NCBI RefSeq assembly: GCF_009760925.1
Contig: NZ_VRLV01000014.1
Coordinates: 186,001 to 250,000, forward strand
DNA length: 64,000 nt
Origin: Nonomuraea typhae
Lineage (GTDB): Bacteria > Actinomycetota > Actinomycetes > Streptosporangiales > Streptosporangiaceae
Reading direction: 5' to 3'
In this document: one piece after another, positions 1 to 8,269 of the stretch
Numbering within the stretch: position 1 is the stretch's first letter
Layout: every line of letters starts with the position of its first letter
Notes under the pieces: model-generated
Databases searched by the model: none
Told to the model about the DNA's origin: nothing
Seen by the model: only the letters and a program-made list of their open reading frames with translations
Translations under genes and position numbers: made by a program

Positions 1-33
1 CGTGCGTCGTGGCCGCCTCGGCCTCGAAGGCCG

Positions 34-58
34 CTCACCGGAACCCCGCGCCGGTGAG
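34..58 (-). terminator. possible terminator hairpin
   Basis: An 8-bp perfect inverted repeat (CTCACCGG at 34-41 and CCGGTGAG at 51-58, 9-nt loop) lies about 90 bases past the stop codon of the minus-strand secreted-protein gene that closes the first operon. There is no U-tract, as is common in high-GC actinomycetes, so this is only a plausible end point. Confidence 0.35.
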
Positions 59-147
59 ACGGTCCCTCCGGGCGGGCACTCTCAAAGATCTTGCCTGTCC
101 AGCGATGAACGTCCGGTTGGCGCCGGCCTTTCTACCGGTCCAGGGGT

Positions 148-561
148 TCAGCTGCAGGTGACGCGGATCTCGTTGGACGCCTTGGAGCCCGGCTTGCCGG
201 TATACGGGTTCCGCCAGGTGACGAGTGTGCGCCAGGTCTGGGTTCCCCGGCCGGAGCAGTCGAAGTAGATTAATTCCACATATCCGGGACCGTTGATGAT
301 GTCGTCCTCCATCTGGACCCAGCGCCAGACGTCCCATCTCTGGATGTAGATGTTCGCGGTGCTGCCTCCACTGCAGCTGCCGTCGAGACTGCCGCTGCCC
401 CAGATGAGATTGCCGTCTTTGTGGGTCACGCCCACGTGCCCTTCGCAGACCGCGGCGCTGCCAGCGCCCGTGGCACTGGCGGCGCCGGCGGGGCCGGTGG
501 CGGCGATGGACGCCACGAGCGCCGCCGCCGCGACGGACGACCCGAGCAGCTTGAGTTTCAT
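148..561 (-). CDS. small secreted protein, last gene of the FxSxx-type operon
   Basis: This encodes 137 residues. The start is ATG at 561 because GAAGGGAG lies just upstream and the product then opens with a typical signal peptide: MKLK, a long Ala-rich hydrophobic stretch and a likely cleavage after the Ala-Gly-Ala region near residue 28. The mature part is small, Trp/Tyr-rich and has four cysteines spread along it, so two disulfides are possible in an exported beta-rich fold. I do not recognise the family. It follows the AraC gene by 40 bases on the same strand, which suggests co-transcription with the radical-SAM operon. A role as an exported partner or effector is inference from position only. 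Confidence 0.75.
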   Translation of the reverse strand: MKLKLLGSSVAAAALVASIAATGPAGAASATGAGSAAVCEGHVGVTHKDGNLIWGSGSLDGSCSGGSTANIYIQRWDVWRWVQMEDDIINGPGYVELIYFDCSGRGTQTWRTLVTWRNPYTGKPGSKASNEIRVTCS

Positions 562-601
562 CGGGACTCCCTTCAGGTTGGTGATCCAGGTGTCCCTACT
601 T

Positions 602-1435
602 TCAGCCACGCGGCGTGCCGTGTTCTTGCAGATTCATGCTCAGTCTGCGCCGGAGCCCGGCCGGTGTGTCGGCGAGGTGCCGGCGGATGACGTTGGTCAT
701 GTGAGCCTGATCGACGAATCCGTGGATGGCCGCGAGGCCGGCCAGGTCGGTCATTCCCTCGGCGAGGTGCTCAAGGATCGAGCGGACCCGTAATTCGTTG
801 CGGTACGCCGTGAGGGTCTGCCCGGTCACCTTCCTGAAGACCCGGCTCAGGTGGTGCGGCGATGCGCCGACCAGCTCGCCGAGGCGTTCCAGCCCGTGGG
901 AGGGGTTGCAGTTGAGCGCCTCCTGGGCCGCCGCCGCCAGGGCGCGATGCGCCACCTGTGTACTCGGCCACGGGGTGGGGCCGGGCCGTTCCGTTCGCGG
1001 CGGCAATGCCTCGAACAGGGAAAGCAGCCTCTCCGCGAGCTCGAAGGAGTCGGTCCCGCCCCGGACCGCCGCGAGAAGAAGCCGGTGCCGCAGATCGAGG
1101 GCGCTGGAGACGTTCACCAGCCAGTGCTCCCTCTGCGCGCCCTCGACGCACGTGTCGAACGCGGCCGGCGACAACCGGATCCACGTGAACCCGCCCCGCT
1201 GGCCGAAGACACGTTCCACGGTCCCGGCCTTCGCGATGTAGCCGCAGGTGGCGTCCAGGAACTCCCGGCGTCCGGACTCCTCCCGGCGAAACCAGCCCGA
1301 TCTGACCAAGCAGACCCCGTCGTCGGTCTCGGGAAGTTCAGGTGACCATCCACAGCGCTCGCGGGCGTCCCGGAACCTGATGTCGCCGAGCACCATGTCG
1401 CCCGTCGAGGCGAGTTGCTCGCCGTCTATGACCAT
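602..1435 (-). CDS. AraC-family transcriptional regulator
   Basis: A 277-residue DNA-binding regulator. The C-terminal third (about residues 165-270) is a double helix-turn-helix AraC domain: the segment with SPHHLSRVFRKVTGQTL is the classic first recognition region and a second helix follows around GFVDQAHMTNVIRRH. The N-terminal half resembles the cupin-like sensor of one-component AraC proteins that read a small ligand. ATG at 1435 is preferred over upstream in-frame starts because the sensor homology begins there, and the longer version would overlap the preceding gene. The gap to that gene's stop is only 14 bases, so the regulator is encoded inside the operon it may control. The ligand is unknown. 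Confidence 0.85.
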   Translation of the reverse strand: MVIDGEQLASTGDMVLGDIRFRDARERCGWSPELPETDDGVCLVRSGWFRREESGRREFLDATCGYIAKAGTVERVFGQRGGFTWIRLSPAAFDTCVEGAQREHWLVNVSSALDLRHRLLLAAVRGGTDSFELAERLLSLFEALPPRTERPGPTPWPSTQVAHRALAAAAQEALNCNPSHGLERLGELVGASPHHLSRVFRKVTGQTLTAYRNELRVRSILEHLAEGMTDLAGLAAIHGFVDQAHMTNVIRRHLADTPAGLRRRLSMNLQEHGTPRG

Positions 1436-1449
1436 ATCCCGTTCCCACC

Positions 1450-3963
1450 TCAGAGCCTGGGCTGTGGCAGATGGTAGCGCCGGGCGGCGAGCCAGCGGGC
1501 GAACCTGCTGTTCCGGGGAAGCCGGGCCCGCTCGAACCTGGCTTTGATGGCCACCGTGTCCCGATGATCGGGCCCGAGCACGCGCTCGGCGTCGGCCAGC
1601 GCACGCTCGTACATCAGCAGGGACTCCCGTTCTCGTCCGAGCTTCCACAGTGTCCTGGCGACGCTGCCCCGGCTGGAGGTCGTCAGCGGGTGGTCCGGCC
1701 CGAACGTCTCCTCCCGGCCGGCGAGCGTGCGCTGGTGCAGATCCAGGGCCTGCCGCATCCGGCCGGCCGCGCGCAACGCGCTCGCCAGGCCGCTGCGGGT
1801 GGCCAGCGTGTCCGGGTGCGTGTCGCCGAGCAGCGCCTCCTGTATCGGCACGATGGCCCGGAGGATGGCGATGGCCTCGCGTTCCCGGCCCGCGTCGCGC
1901 AGCACCCCGGCGAGCCTGGCGCGACCGGCCAGCGTCTCGGGATGGTTCTCGCCGAGCACCCGCGCCTGTGCCTCCGCCGTCTTCTCCAGCAGCGCGAGCG
2001 CCTCGCCCGACCGGTGCCGACGTGACGCTACCGCGGTCCCGAGGCTGCCGCGGGTGGACAACGTGTGTGGATGCTCGCCCCCGAGCAGGCGTTCCTGCTC
2101 GGCCAGGGTCCCCTCGAAGAGGAGGATCGCCTCGGCCTCCTGGCCGCTCTCTCGCAGTGCGCCCGCCATGTTGCCCAGGCTGACCAGGGTGTACTCGTGC
2201 TCGTCGCCCACCGTCGCGCGCAGTCTGGTCAGTGCGTTCTCCAGCAGGGCTATGGCGCGGTGGGGGTTTCCCCTGGCCCGCTCGACGCCGGCGAGGTTGT
2301 TGTAACTGATCAGCGTCTCCAGGTGGTCGGGGCCCAGCGTCCGTTCCCTGGCCTCGAGGGTGGCGCTGAAGAGGTCGACGGCCCGGTCGAAGCGGCCACG
2401 CATCCGATGTGCCTCGGCGAGGTCGTTACGGGTGATCAGGGTGATCTGGTCGTCTGCGCCGAGCAGGCGTTCCTGGTCGGCCAGGGCGGGTTCCAGCAGC
2501 GCGGCGGCCCGGGTCGGCTCGGCCAGTTGCAGCAGGTACCCGCCGGCGACGGCACACAGGCGCGCCAGGACGGGGTCGGTGAAACCGTGCGACCTCGCCA
2601 CGCCGTACACGGTGGAGACCTGCTGCGCCAGGGCTTCGAACTCGGGGCGGGTCCGCCAGGTGACGGGGACGCGGGCCAGGTGGCGATGGAACCCGCGCAG
2701 CAGGCCGATCGTGTGCCGGAGAACCTGCGGCATCCTGCGCTGCGCCCGTTCGCGGAGCACGAGCTGGACGAAGCGGTGCATGAGGACGGTCTCGTTGTCC
2801 TGGCTGAAGGTGATCAGCGAAGCGTCGGCGAGGACGGCGAAGGTGTCGTCGAGCCTGTCGCCCGCGGCGCCGATGGCGACCGTGAACAGGTTCCGCGGCA
2901 CGCCACCGAGTGAGAGCAGCGCGATCACCTCCAGCAGCGCCCGGGCGTCGGGATCCACCTGCTCGGCCCGGTCGACCGAGACCAGGATCGTGTCCACCAC
3001 GCTGTCTTGATGGCCCTCGCCGTCCACGGCGGGGAGCCGGGAGCGCAGCGCGGAGCCGCGGAGCAGTTCCCGGTAACGGCCGTAGCCGATGCGCAGCTGC
3101 CGGATGACCGCGCCCGCCTGCCCAAGCGCCAGAGGCAGGTGCCCCAGCTCCGCGGCGAGCTCCGACGCCTCGCCCGCCTGGTCGAGCAGGGTCCGCTCCC
3201 GCAGGAACCTCGCCGCCTCCTCGGGGGTGAAAACGCCGACCTCGACGCAGGGGTGCACCCGGTCGAACGCGCGGTTGCGCGTGGCGACGACGATGTGCAG
3301 CCTGCCGGTGGACGGAAACCACGGCGTCACCTCGGCCGGCGCCTCGGCGTTGTCGAAGACGAGCACGCCGGGGCCGTCGAAGGAGGTCATCCACTGCCGG
3401 GCCCGCGCGGCCGACACCGTCGCCTCCTCCCCGTCCCTGGGGAGGCCGAGGTGGTGGGCCAGCGCGCTCAGCCCGGTCTGGATCTGCTCGGCGGACTGAG
3501 CGGACAGCCAGACCACCAGCCGCCAGCCTTCGGCCTGCCGGGCCCGCGCGTAGGCGGCCGCGGCCATCGTCTTGCCCGTGCCCGGGATGCCGGTGAGCAC
3601 GGTGACGACGGGGTCGTTGCCGGTGGCGGGCCAGGCATCGCGCAGCGCTCGCTGGATGTGGTCGCGTGGCTGGTGGCCAAGTGGTCCACGCGGGAGGTCA
3701 CCGTACACGATGGCTTTGGGAACGGGCGGGGAGTCAGGCGTGCGCTGAGCGCGGCGGTCGTGGACGGTGATGGCCAGGCCGAGTATGCCGGAGATGGCCG
3801 CGACCACGCTGGCCAGCCGGTCGCCCTGTTCGAGGCCGGACCACAGCGCGTACCCGCCGAGGCTTAACGCGACCACGGCGCAGGCGGCGATGGCGAGCAG
3901 ACGCCTGCGGTGGGCCGTACGGTCAGCCGGAGAAGGAGATGACGAACGGGCATTCCGGGCCAT
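1450..3963 (-). CDS. membrane-anchored NB-ARC/TPR protein, FxsT-like
   Basis: An 837-residue STAND-type NTPase. Two hydrophobic helices near residues 21-42 and 52-68 should anchor it in the membrane with the rest cytoplasmic. The NB-ARC domain has a P-loop GIPGTGKT at 125-132 and Walker B GVLVFDNAEA at 199-208. From about residue 480 to 820 there are roughly 42-residue TPR units with the recurring LGPDHP/TL signature, the type called the FxSxx-COOH system TPR protein when near fxsB. ATG 3963 has GAGGAG at good spacing, and it overlaps the 3' end of the HEXXH gene by 41 bases, indicating coupling. Such proteins typically act as ligand-triggered switches; what it senses here is not evident. Confidence 0.85.
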   Translation of the reverse strand: MARNARSSSPSPADRTAHRRRLLAIAACAVVALSLGGYALWSGLEQGDRLASVVAAISGILGLAITVHDRRAQRTPDSPPVPKAIVYGDLPRGPLGHQPRDHIQRALRDAWPATGNDPVVTVLTGIPGTGKTMAAAAYARARQAEGWRLVVWLSAQSAEQIQTGLSALAHHLGLPRDGEEATVSAARARQWMTSFDGPGVLVFDNAEAPAEVTPWFPSTGRLHIVVATRNRAFDRVHPCVEVGVFTPEEAARFLRERTLLDQAGEASELAAELGHLPLALGQAGAVIRQLRIGYGRYRELLRGSALRSRLPAVDGEGHQDSVVDTILVSVDRAEQVDPDARALLEVIALLSLGGVPRNLFTVAIGAAGDRLDDTFAVLADASLITFSQDNETVLMHRFVQLVLRERAQRRMPQVLRHTIGLLRGFHRHLARVPVTWRTRPEFEALAQQVSTVYGVARSHGFTDPVLARLCAVAGGYLLQLAEPTRAAALLEPALADQERLLGADDQITLITRNDLAEAHRMRGRFDRAVDLFSATLEARERTLGPDHLETLISYNNLAGVERARGNPHRAIALLENALTRLRATVGDEHEYTLVSLGNMAGALRESGQEAEAILLFEGTLAEQERLLGGEHPHTLSTRGSLGTAVASRRHRSGEALALLEKTAEAQARVLGENHPETLAGRARLAGVLRDAGREREAIAILRAIVPIQEALLGDTHPDTLATRSGLASALRAAGRMRQALDLHQRTLAGREETFGPDHPLTTSSRGSVARTLWKLGRERESLLMYERALADAERVLGPDHRDTVAIKARFERARLPRNSRFARWLAARRYHLPQPRL

Positions 3964-6625
3964 GCCGGTCTCCTCGCGTCCGGTAACCGCCGATGTAGGT
4001 ATCTCCACGGTGGACGCGCAGGACCTCGCCGTCGAGTACGCAGCGGTCGCCGGCGCGCAGGAGCTCGTGCAGCGGGTCCTCGGCTTCGACACGGTACAGC
4101 GACTGCACCCCGTGGTAGCGGATCTCGACCTCGTCGCGGTGGCGGCTGACCCGCTCGCCGTCGAACCAGTACGTTCGCAGCTCGGAGACGCAGAGCACGG
4201 TCCTGCGGAGGGCGGCGTCCATGGCGGCCGCGTAGCCGGGGAGTTCGCCGGCGATGTGGTCGCGCAGGCGGGTGGCGTACTCGACGGTGGCGGGGCAGGT
4301 GTAGGAGCACGGCATGTACGGCACGAGCCCGAAGACGGAGTGCCGCAGGAACGGGTTGCAGAGCGGGGAGGGGGTGCCCCGGGTGTTCAGCAGGGCCGCG
4401 TAGTAGGTGTTGTCGTCGTTCCAGTTGTTGCGGTGGCGGAAGAAGTCCTGGCAGCAGGCGGGATAGCCGAGCGCGGCGCCGAACTTGTCGTGGTCGGCGC
4501 GGTGTTTGTTGACGACCACGCCATCGATGATCAGCGGATACCAGCCGGCGCCGACCACTCGGTCGAGGGCGCCGGGGTCGCGGGCGAGGAACACGTGCGC
4601 CTCGGTGCCGGGGCTCAGGGTGGCGGAGAAGGCGGCTCGGGTGGTGGTGAGCTGGTCCGGGGGGACTTGCGCGATCTGGGGGGAATGGCGGTCGAAGCAG
4701 GCGTCCACGTAGGACAGCAGGTCCAGGTCGTGGACGGCGCGCAGGAACGCCTGCCAGCTCTCGGCCGGGATCCAGACGTCCATCGACGGCTTCAGCCCCC
4801 GGGCGACGGCGATCAGGGTAGGGAGCTGGGCGCCGCCGGTGGCTTCGGCGAAGTCGCGGTAGCGGCTCGACCACAGCTCCCGCACGGCGTGGGGGCCGAT
4901 CTCGAGCTCGACGAAGTTCGGTGGCGGCTCGCCGGGGACGGCCGGCCGCGGCTCGGGCCGGGGCAGGGTGAGATGCGCGGTCTGCCCGGTCGGCAGTTCC
5001 CCGCCGCGCATCAGGGCCGGGGTGTGGGTGAGCACGTGGAGCGCTTCGCCGCGGCGGCCGAGGTGACGCAGGGCGAAGGCGTAGCACTGCCAGAAGTAGG
5101 GGGTGCGCGGGCTGCGCCGTACACAGGCGGCGTATCGTGCGGCGGCGGCCGGATAGTCGTCGCGGACGTAGGCGAGGTGTGCGGAGGCGAGGTCGGCGAC
5201 CAGGGAGGCCCCCGAGGGCAGGTCGAGGCCGGCGGGGGCGGCGCGGACGGCGTCGAGGAGGGAGTCCCCGGCGTACCAGCGGCCCAGGATGGACTCCGCC
5301 GTCCAGTCCGCGGGCAGCCCGAGCCGGGCCAGGGTCTCCGGGTCACCTCCTGCGGGGATCTCGGCCTTGATGGGGGTTTGCCGGGTATGCCGGGCGCGAT
5401 GTGCGGCGCAGACGGCATCCACCCGGTCACGGACCTCGGCCGGCGGTAGCGGCAGGGCGTCGCGGACCTCGTGCAGACGTTTGACCATGGTGGTGACCAG
5501 CACCTGCCCGGCCGGGGAGAATCTCGCCTGTCCGGTCAGCACCTCGAGACCGGTCTCCACCTGGCGGCCGACGTGGTAGGCACGCTCGATCACCGCCGCG
5601 CGGTCGAACGTGTTCGGCACGTCGAGCAGCGCCAGATAGAAGTCGAGCACCTGCACGAAGGTGTAGGTGGCCTGCAGCAGCCCGCTCAGCGGACGCGGGT
5701 CCGGCCGCCAGGGCGAGTAGTGCACGGCCTCCCCGTGATCTCCTGTGATCATGGAGTCGAGAATGAGAACGGCGTAGAGCTTTTGGTGACCGTACTCGTG
5801 CACGAGTGCCTCGACAGTGGCCAGGGGCTCGCCCAGGGAGAGCGCGATCAGGCCGGGCGCCTCCCGGAAACTACCGCTGACGTGCAGCGACGGGTCGCGC
5901 GACAGAATCGGCACGATCGCCGTCACCCCCCGGGCCAGTTCCTGGGCCAGTTCCGGCCGGGCTGTCGCGATGGTGGCCAGATGCCCGTCCAGCACGTGTA
6001 GCCAGTGTTGCGCCTGCGCCGCGTCCAGCTCCGCGAAGTCGTACGGCGTGCGGCCGCCCAGCCGCAGATCCCCGTCCAGCCAGTTCAGTTCGGGCCCCGC
6101 CGCCAGCCTGGGCACCCGGTGCGTCCGCCCCGCCACCTCGCCGCCGTCCACCCGCACCTCGAGCATCGTGTACGGCAGGCCGCCCGCGACGCTGACCCCG
6201 GCGCCCGGCAGGCTCACCCGCCCGGCGGAATCCGCCCGGACCATCCCCGCGACCGTGCCCTCCCCCGTCAGCAGCGCCGCGGCGGCGGCGAACCTGACGA
6301 ACTCCCGCAGATGCGGGGTCACGTGCATGCGGGGGAAGCGCTCCGCGGCCCGCCGGGTGAGCAGGCTCCACGCCACATCCACCCAGAATCCCGCGCTCGG
6401 ATGGCCGAGCACCTGCCGCTGCACCTGACTCGGCGCGCCCGCGACCGCCTCGAAGCTCGCGTCGAACCCCGACTCCGCCAGGCAGCCGGGCGCGAGCTCG
6501 CTCAGCCGCCGCCGCAGTTCCCGGATGCCGACGAGGGTGTGGTAATACCGCGCCGTGAACACCGCCTGATTGGCCGGAGTCCATCCGGCCGCGGTCACGA
6601 AGGAGGCGACCGTCTCCGCGTTCAT
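3923..6625 (-). CDS. HEXXH-motif peptide-modification protein with Cys-rich C-terminal domain
   Basis: A 900-residue protein. Residues 276-280 read HEYGH, a HEXXH zinc-metallopeptidase-type motif, inside the region that resembles the HEXXH-motif domain proteins repeatedly found beside FxsB radical SAM enzymes. The middle (about 430-560) is helical and TPR-like. The C-terminal part, about 570-900, is an unusual extra module with GYPACCQDFF (Cys724, Cys725), Cys756 and CSYTC (Cys773, Cys777). It recalls DUF483-like Cys motifs, but I am not certain of that assignment. ATG 6625 overlaps the maturase stop codon as ATGA, so translation is coupled. A role as leader peptidase or second tailoring enzyme for the triad peptide is inference; loss of enzymatic function cannot be excluded. 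Confidence 0.8.
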   Translation of the reverse strand: MNAETVASFVTAAGWTPANQAVFTARYYHTLVGIRELRRRLSELAPGCLAESGFDASFEAVAGAPSQVQRQVLGHPSAGFWVDVAWSLLTRRAAERFPRMHVTPHLREFVRFAAAAALLTGEGTVAGMVRADSAGRVSLPGAGVSVAGGLPYTMLEVRVDGGEVAGRTHRVPRLAAGPELNWLDGDLRLGGRTPYDFAELDAAQAQHWLHVLDGHLATIATARPELAQELARGVTAIVPILSRDPSLHVSGSFREAPGLIALSLGEPLATVEALVHEYGHQKLYAVLILDSMITGDHGEAVHYSPWRPDPRPLSGLLQATYTFVQVLDFYLALLDVPNTFDRAAVIERAYHVGRQVETGLEVLTGQARFSPAGQVLVTTMVKRLHEVRDALPLPPAEVRDRVDAVCAAHRARHTRQTPIKAEIPAGGDPETLARLGLPADWTAESILGRWYAGDSLLDAVRAAPAGLDLPSGASLVADLASAHLAYVRDDYPAAAARYAACVRRSPRTPYFWQCYAFALRHLGRRGEALHVLTHTPALMRGGELPTGQTAHLTLPRPEPRPAVPGEPPPNFVELEIGPHAVRELWSSRYRDFAEATGGAQLPTLIAVARGLKPSMDVWIPAESWQAFLRAVHDLDLLSYVDACFDRHSPQIAQVPPDQLTTTRAAFSATLSPGTEAHVFLARDPGALDRVVGAGWYPLIIDGVVVNKHRADHDKFGAALGYPACCQDFFRHRNNWNDDNTYYAALLNTRGTPSPLCNPFLRHSVFGLVPYMPCSYTCPATVEYATRLRDHIAGELPGYAAAMDAALRRTVLCVSELRTYWFDGERVSRHRDEVEIRYHGVQSLYRVEAEDPLHELLRAGDRCVLDGEVLRVHRGDTYIGGYRTRGDRHGPECPFVISFSG

Positions 6626-7791
6626 CTCGCTCCCTGGGCAGAGATCCTGAGCAGGTCCTCCCGGACCCGGCCGGTCACCACGCGGATGAGCTTCATCAGA
6701 TCGGCGCAGTAGACCGACGGATTCCGGAATCCGTGCACCCGCGAATACCGCTGCGGAAAGTAGCCGCCGCCACAGATCCGCACGACGTCGCAGGAGCGGC
6801 ACACGTCGCCGAGCGTGCGCCAGTTCTGCTGGCGCGCGAGCACCATCGGCGAGGTGAGCGCGGTGTCGAAACTGTGGGTGAAGATGTTCATGCCGAGATC
6901 GCACGCTCCCGGGTAGGTGACTTTCAGCGTGTCCACGGCCTGGATCTCACCGTTGGTTTCGACCACCACGAAATCCACCGGTTGCAGGCCCCATTCCTCG
7001 GAGCTGCGGGTGGCGCCCAAATAGAGCGCGATGATGTCGCGGAAACGCCGGATGCGAATGGGCTGGGGACGCTCGCCGTACCACACCTCGAAAATCTTCA
7101 GAAGCCAGTCCGCGTACGGCGTGGCCGACAGGTCGTCTTCCTTTCCCGGCGGCCGGTGGTCGTGGTGGCCGAGCGGCAGCAGAAAATCGATCGACGGCGG
7201 GTTGAACGACCGGAAATAGGAGTAGGTCTCCAGCGGGTCGTTCTCCAGGTCGATGACCGCGAGAATCCCGCCCCACAACCGCCGCCCGTCGGCACTGCTC
7301 AGCAACTCGAGCGCGCGCTCCAGCCGGCCGAACATCGACCGTCCGGCGTGGTCCAGCCGGTGCCGGTCGTTGGCCGCGCGCGGGCCGTCCATGCTCAGCC
7401 CGAAGGACATCTCCCATTCCCGGCAGAACTCCTGCACGTCCGGCGTGTACGTGGTGCCGTTGGTCTGGCCGTTCCAGCGGATCCGCACGTCCGGCGCGTT
7501 CCTGGTCACGGTCGCGCACAACTCGCGCAGGTAGTCCAGGCCGAGCATGAGCGGCTCGCCGCCGTGCAGGATGAAATCCACCTGCGACATCCCGTGGACC
7601 AGCGCATGCTCGTTGATGCGCGACCCGAGCTTGGCGGCCGTGGCCATCGACATGCGGCGCGGCTGGCGGCGCCAGGACTGGTCGGCGTGCCGGTAGACGT
7701 AGCAGTAGTCGCAGTCCAGGTTGCAGCGCGAGGCCACTTTGCAGATGAACGACTTGAACGGCTCGGCGACCACCGATCCCGTACCGGGCAC
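6622..7791 (-). CDS. fxsB: FxsB-like radical SAM/SPASM peptide maturase
   Basis: A 389-residue enzyme. The radical SAM cluster motif CNLDCDYC (Cys23, Cys27, Cys30) lies in the context KVASRCNLDCDYCYVY typical of FxsB, and a C-terminal SPASM-type region has Cys297, 331, 334, 340 and 362 for auxiliary iron-sulfur clusters. GGEP (radical SAM motif 2) is present. Known FxsB enzymes link an aromatic ring carbon to the beta-carbon of the residue two positions on, making three-residue cyclophanes. The start is GTG 7791, seven bases after the precursor stop; its ribosome site GGAAGG is formed by the last two sense codons of the precursor gene. Next door is a precursor made of such triads, so substrate and enzyme match. 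Confidence 0.92.
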   Translation of the reverse strand: MPGTGSVVAEPFKSFICKVASRCNLDCDYCYVYRHADQSWRRQPRRMSMATAAKLGSRINEHALVHGMSQVDFILHGGEPLMLGLDYLRELCATVTRNAPDVRIRWNGQTNGTTYTPDVQEFCREWEMSFGLSMDGPRAANDRHRLDHAGRSMFGRLERALELLSSADGRRLWGGILAVIDLENDPLETYSYFRSFNPPSIDFLLPLGHHDHRPPGKEDDLSATPYADWLLKIFEVWYGERPQPIRIRRFRDIIALYLGATRSSEEWGLQPVDFVVVETNGEIQAVDTLKVTYPGACDLGMNIFTHSFDTALTSPMVLARQQNWRTLGDVCRSCDVVRICGGGYFPQRYSRVHGFRNPSVYCADLMKLIRVVTGRVREDLLRISAQGAR

Positions 7792-7797
7792 CCGGGG

Positions 7798-8058
7798 TTA
7801 CCTTCCGGACCAGGAACTGTGCGAGCTGAAGGAGCTGAACGAACTGAAGGAACTGAACGAACTGAAGCGGCTGTGCGAGGAGTGGGAGCTGAAGATCTGG
7901 CCCAGCCGTCCGCTCTCCTCGGTGGCGTCCAGGTCCGCGCCGTAAAGCTCGTTGAGAATCTCCCCCAGGGCCGTTCCGTCAAGGGCGTCCATCGACCGCA
8001 GATCAAGATCTGGAATTTCCAGAGGTTTGGGATCTTCAGTATTGTGATTTTCGTCCAT
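7798..8058 (-). CDS. fxsA: FxSxx-type RiPP precursor with ten consecutive triads
   Basis: An 86-residue precursor starting at ATG 8058, with GAGGTGA upstream. Residues 1-55 are an acidic leader (LEIPDLDLRSMDAL region). From residue 56 the sequence has strict three-residue periodicity: FSS, HSS, HSR, then five FSS, HSS and WSG, ending in Arg86. Phe/His/Trp fall at 56, 59, 62, 65, 68, 71, 74, 77, 80 and 83. Every triad fits the aromatic-X-X pattern used by cyclophane-forming maturases, although WSG ends in Gly, which has no beta-carbon. The family is named for a single C-terminal FxSxx; here the motif is multiplied and the protein does not end on it. The fxsB gene follows directly. Confidence 0.9.
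   Translation of the reverse strand: MDENHNTEDPKPLEIPDLDLRSMDALDGTALGEILNELYGADLDATEESGRLGQIFSSHSSHSRFSSFSSFSSFSSFSSHSSWSGR
7801..7893 (-). repeat. codon-level tandem repeat encoding the triad core
   Basis: The 93 bases encoding residues 56-86 are built of 9-bp units of TTC-AGY-TCN form, with two adjacent units forming an 18-bp repeat (last base of the TCN codon alternating G and C). The two serines of each Phe triad consistently use different codon families, AGY then TCN. That points to expansion by duplication of a 9- or 18-bp unit, not independent selection. Length can therefore change in frame by slippage or recombination. Confidence 0.85.
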
Positions 8059-8269
8059 GACTATTCTTTCACCTCTGATGCGGGCCTGATGTCGCCACTC
8101 ATCGTACGAAAGAACAAGGACATCATCCAGCCGCCGAATAAGGTGCGACATTCGCTGAATTTCTGACCTGAATATATGTCCGGGCGCAGTGGTGGATGGA
8201 ACAGGCCGCTTCCGAGCGGGTACGGGCAACCGGCAGCCACCTTGCGCGGCCCGCGGGCTCTCCTGCGCG

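Noticed and set aside
7801..7893. CRISPR-like array
   Set aside because: The repeated units are 9-18 bp without spacers and encode the precursor core in frame.
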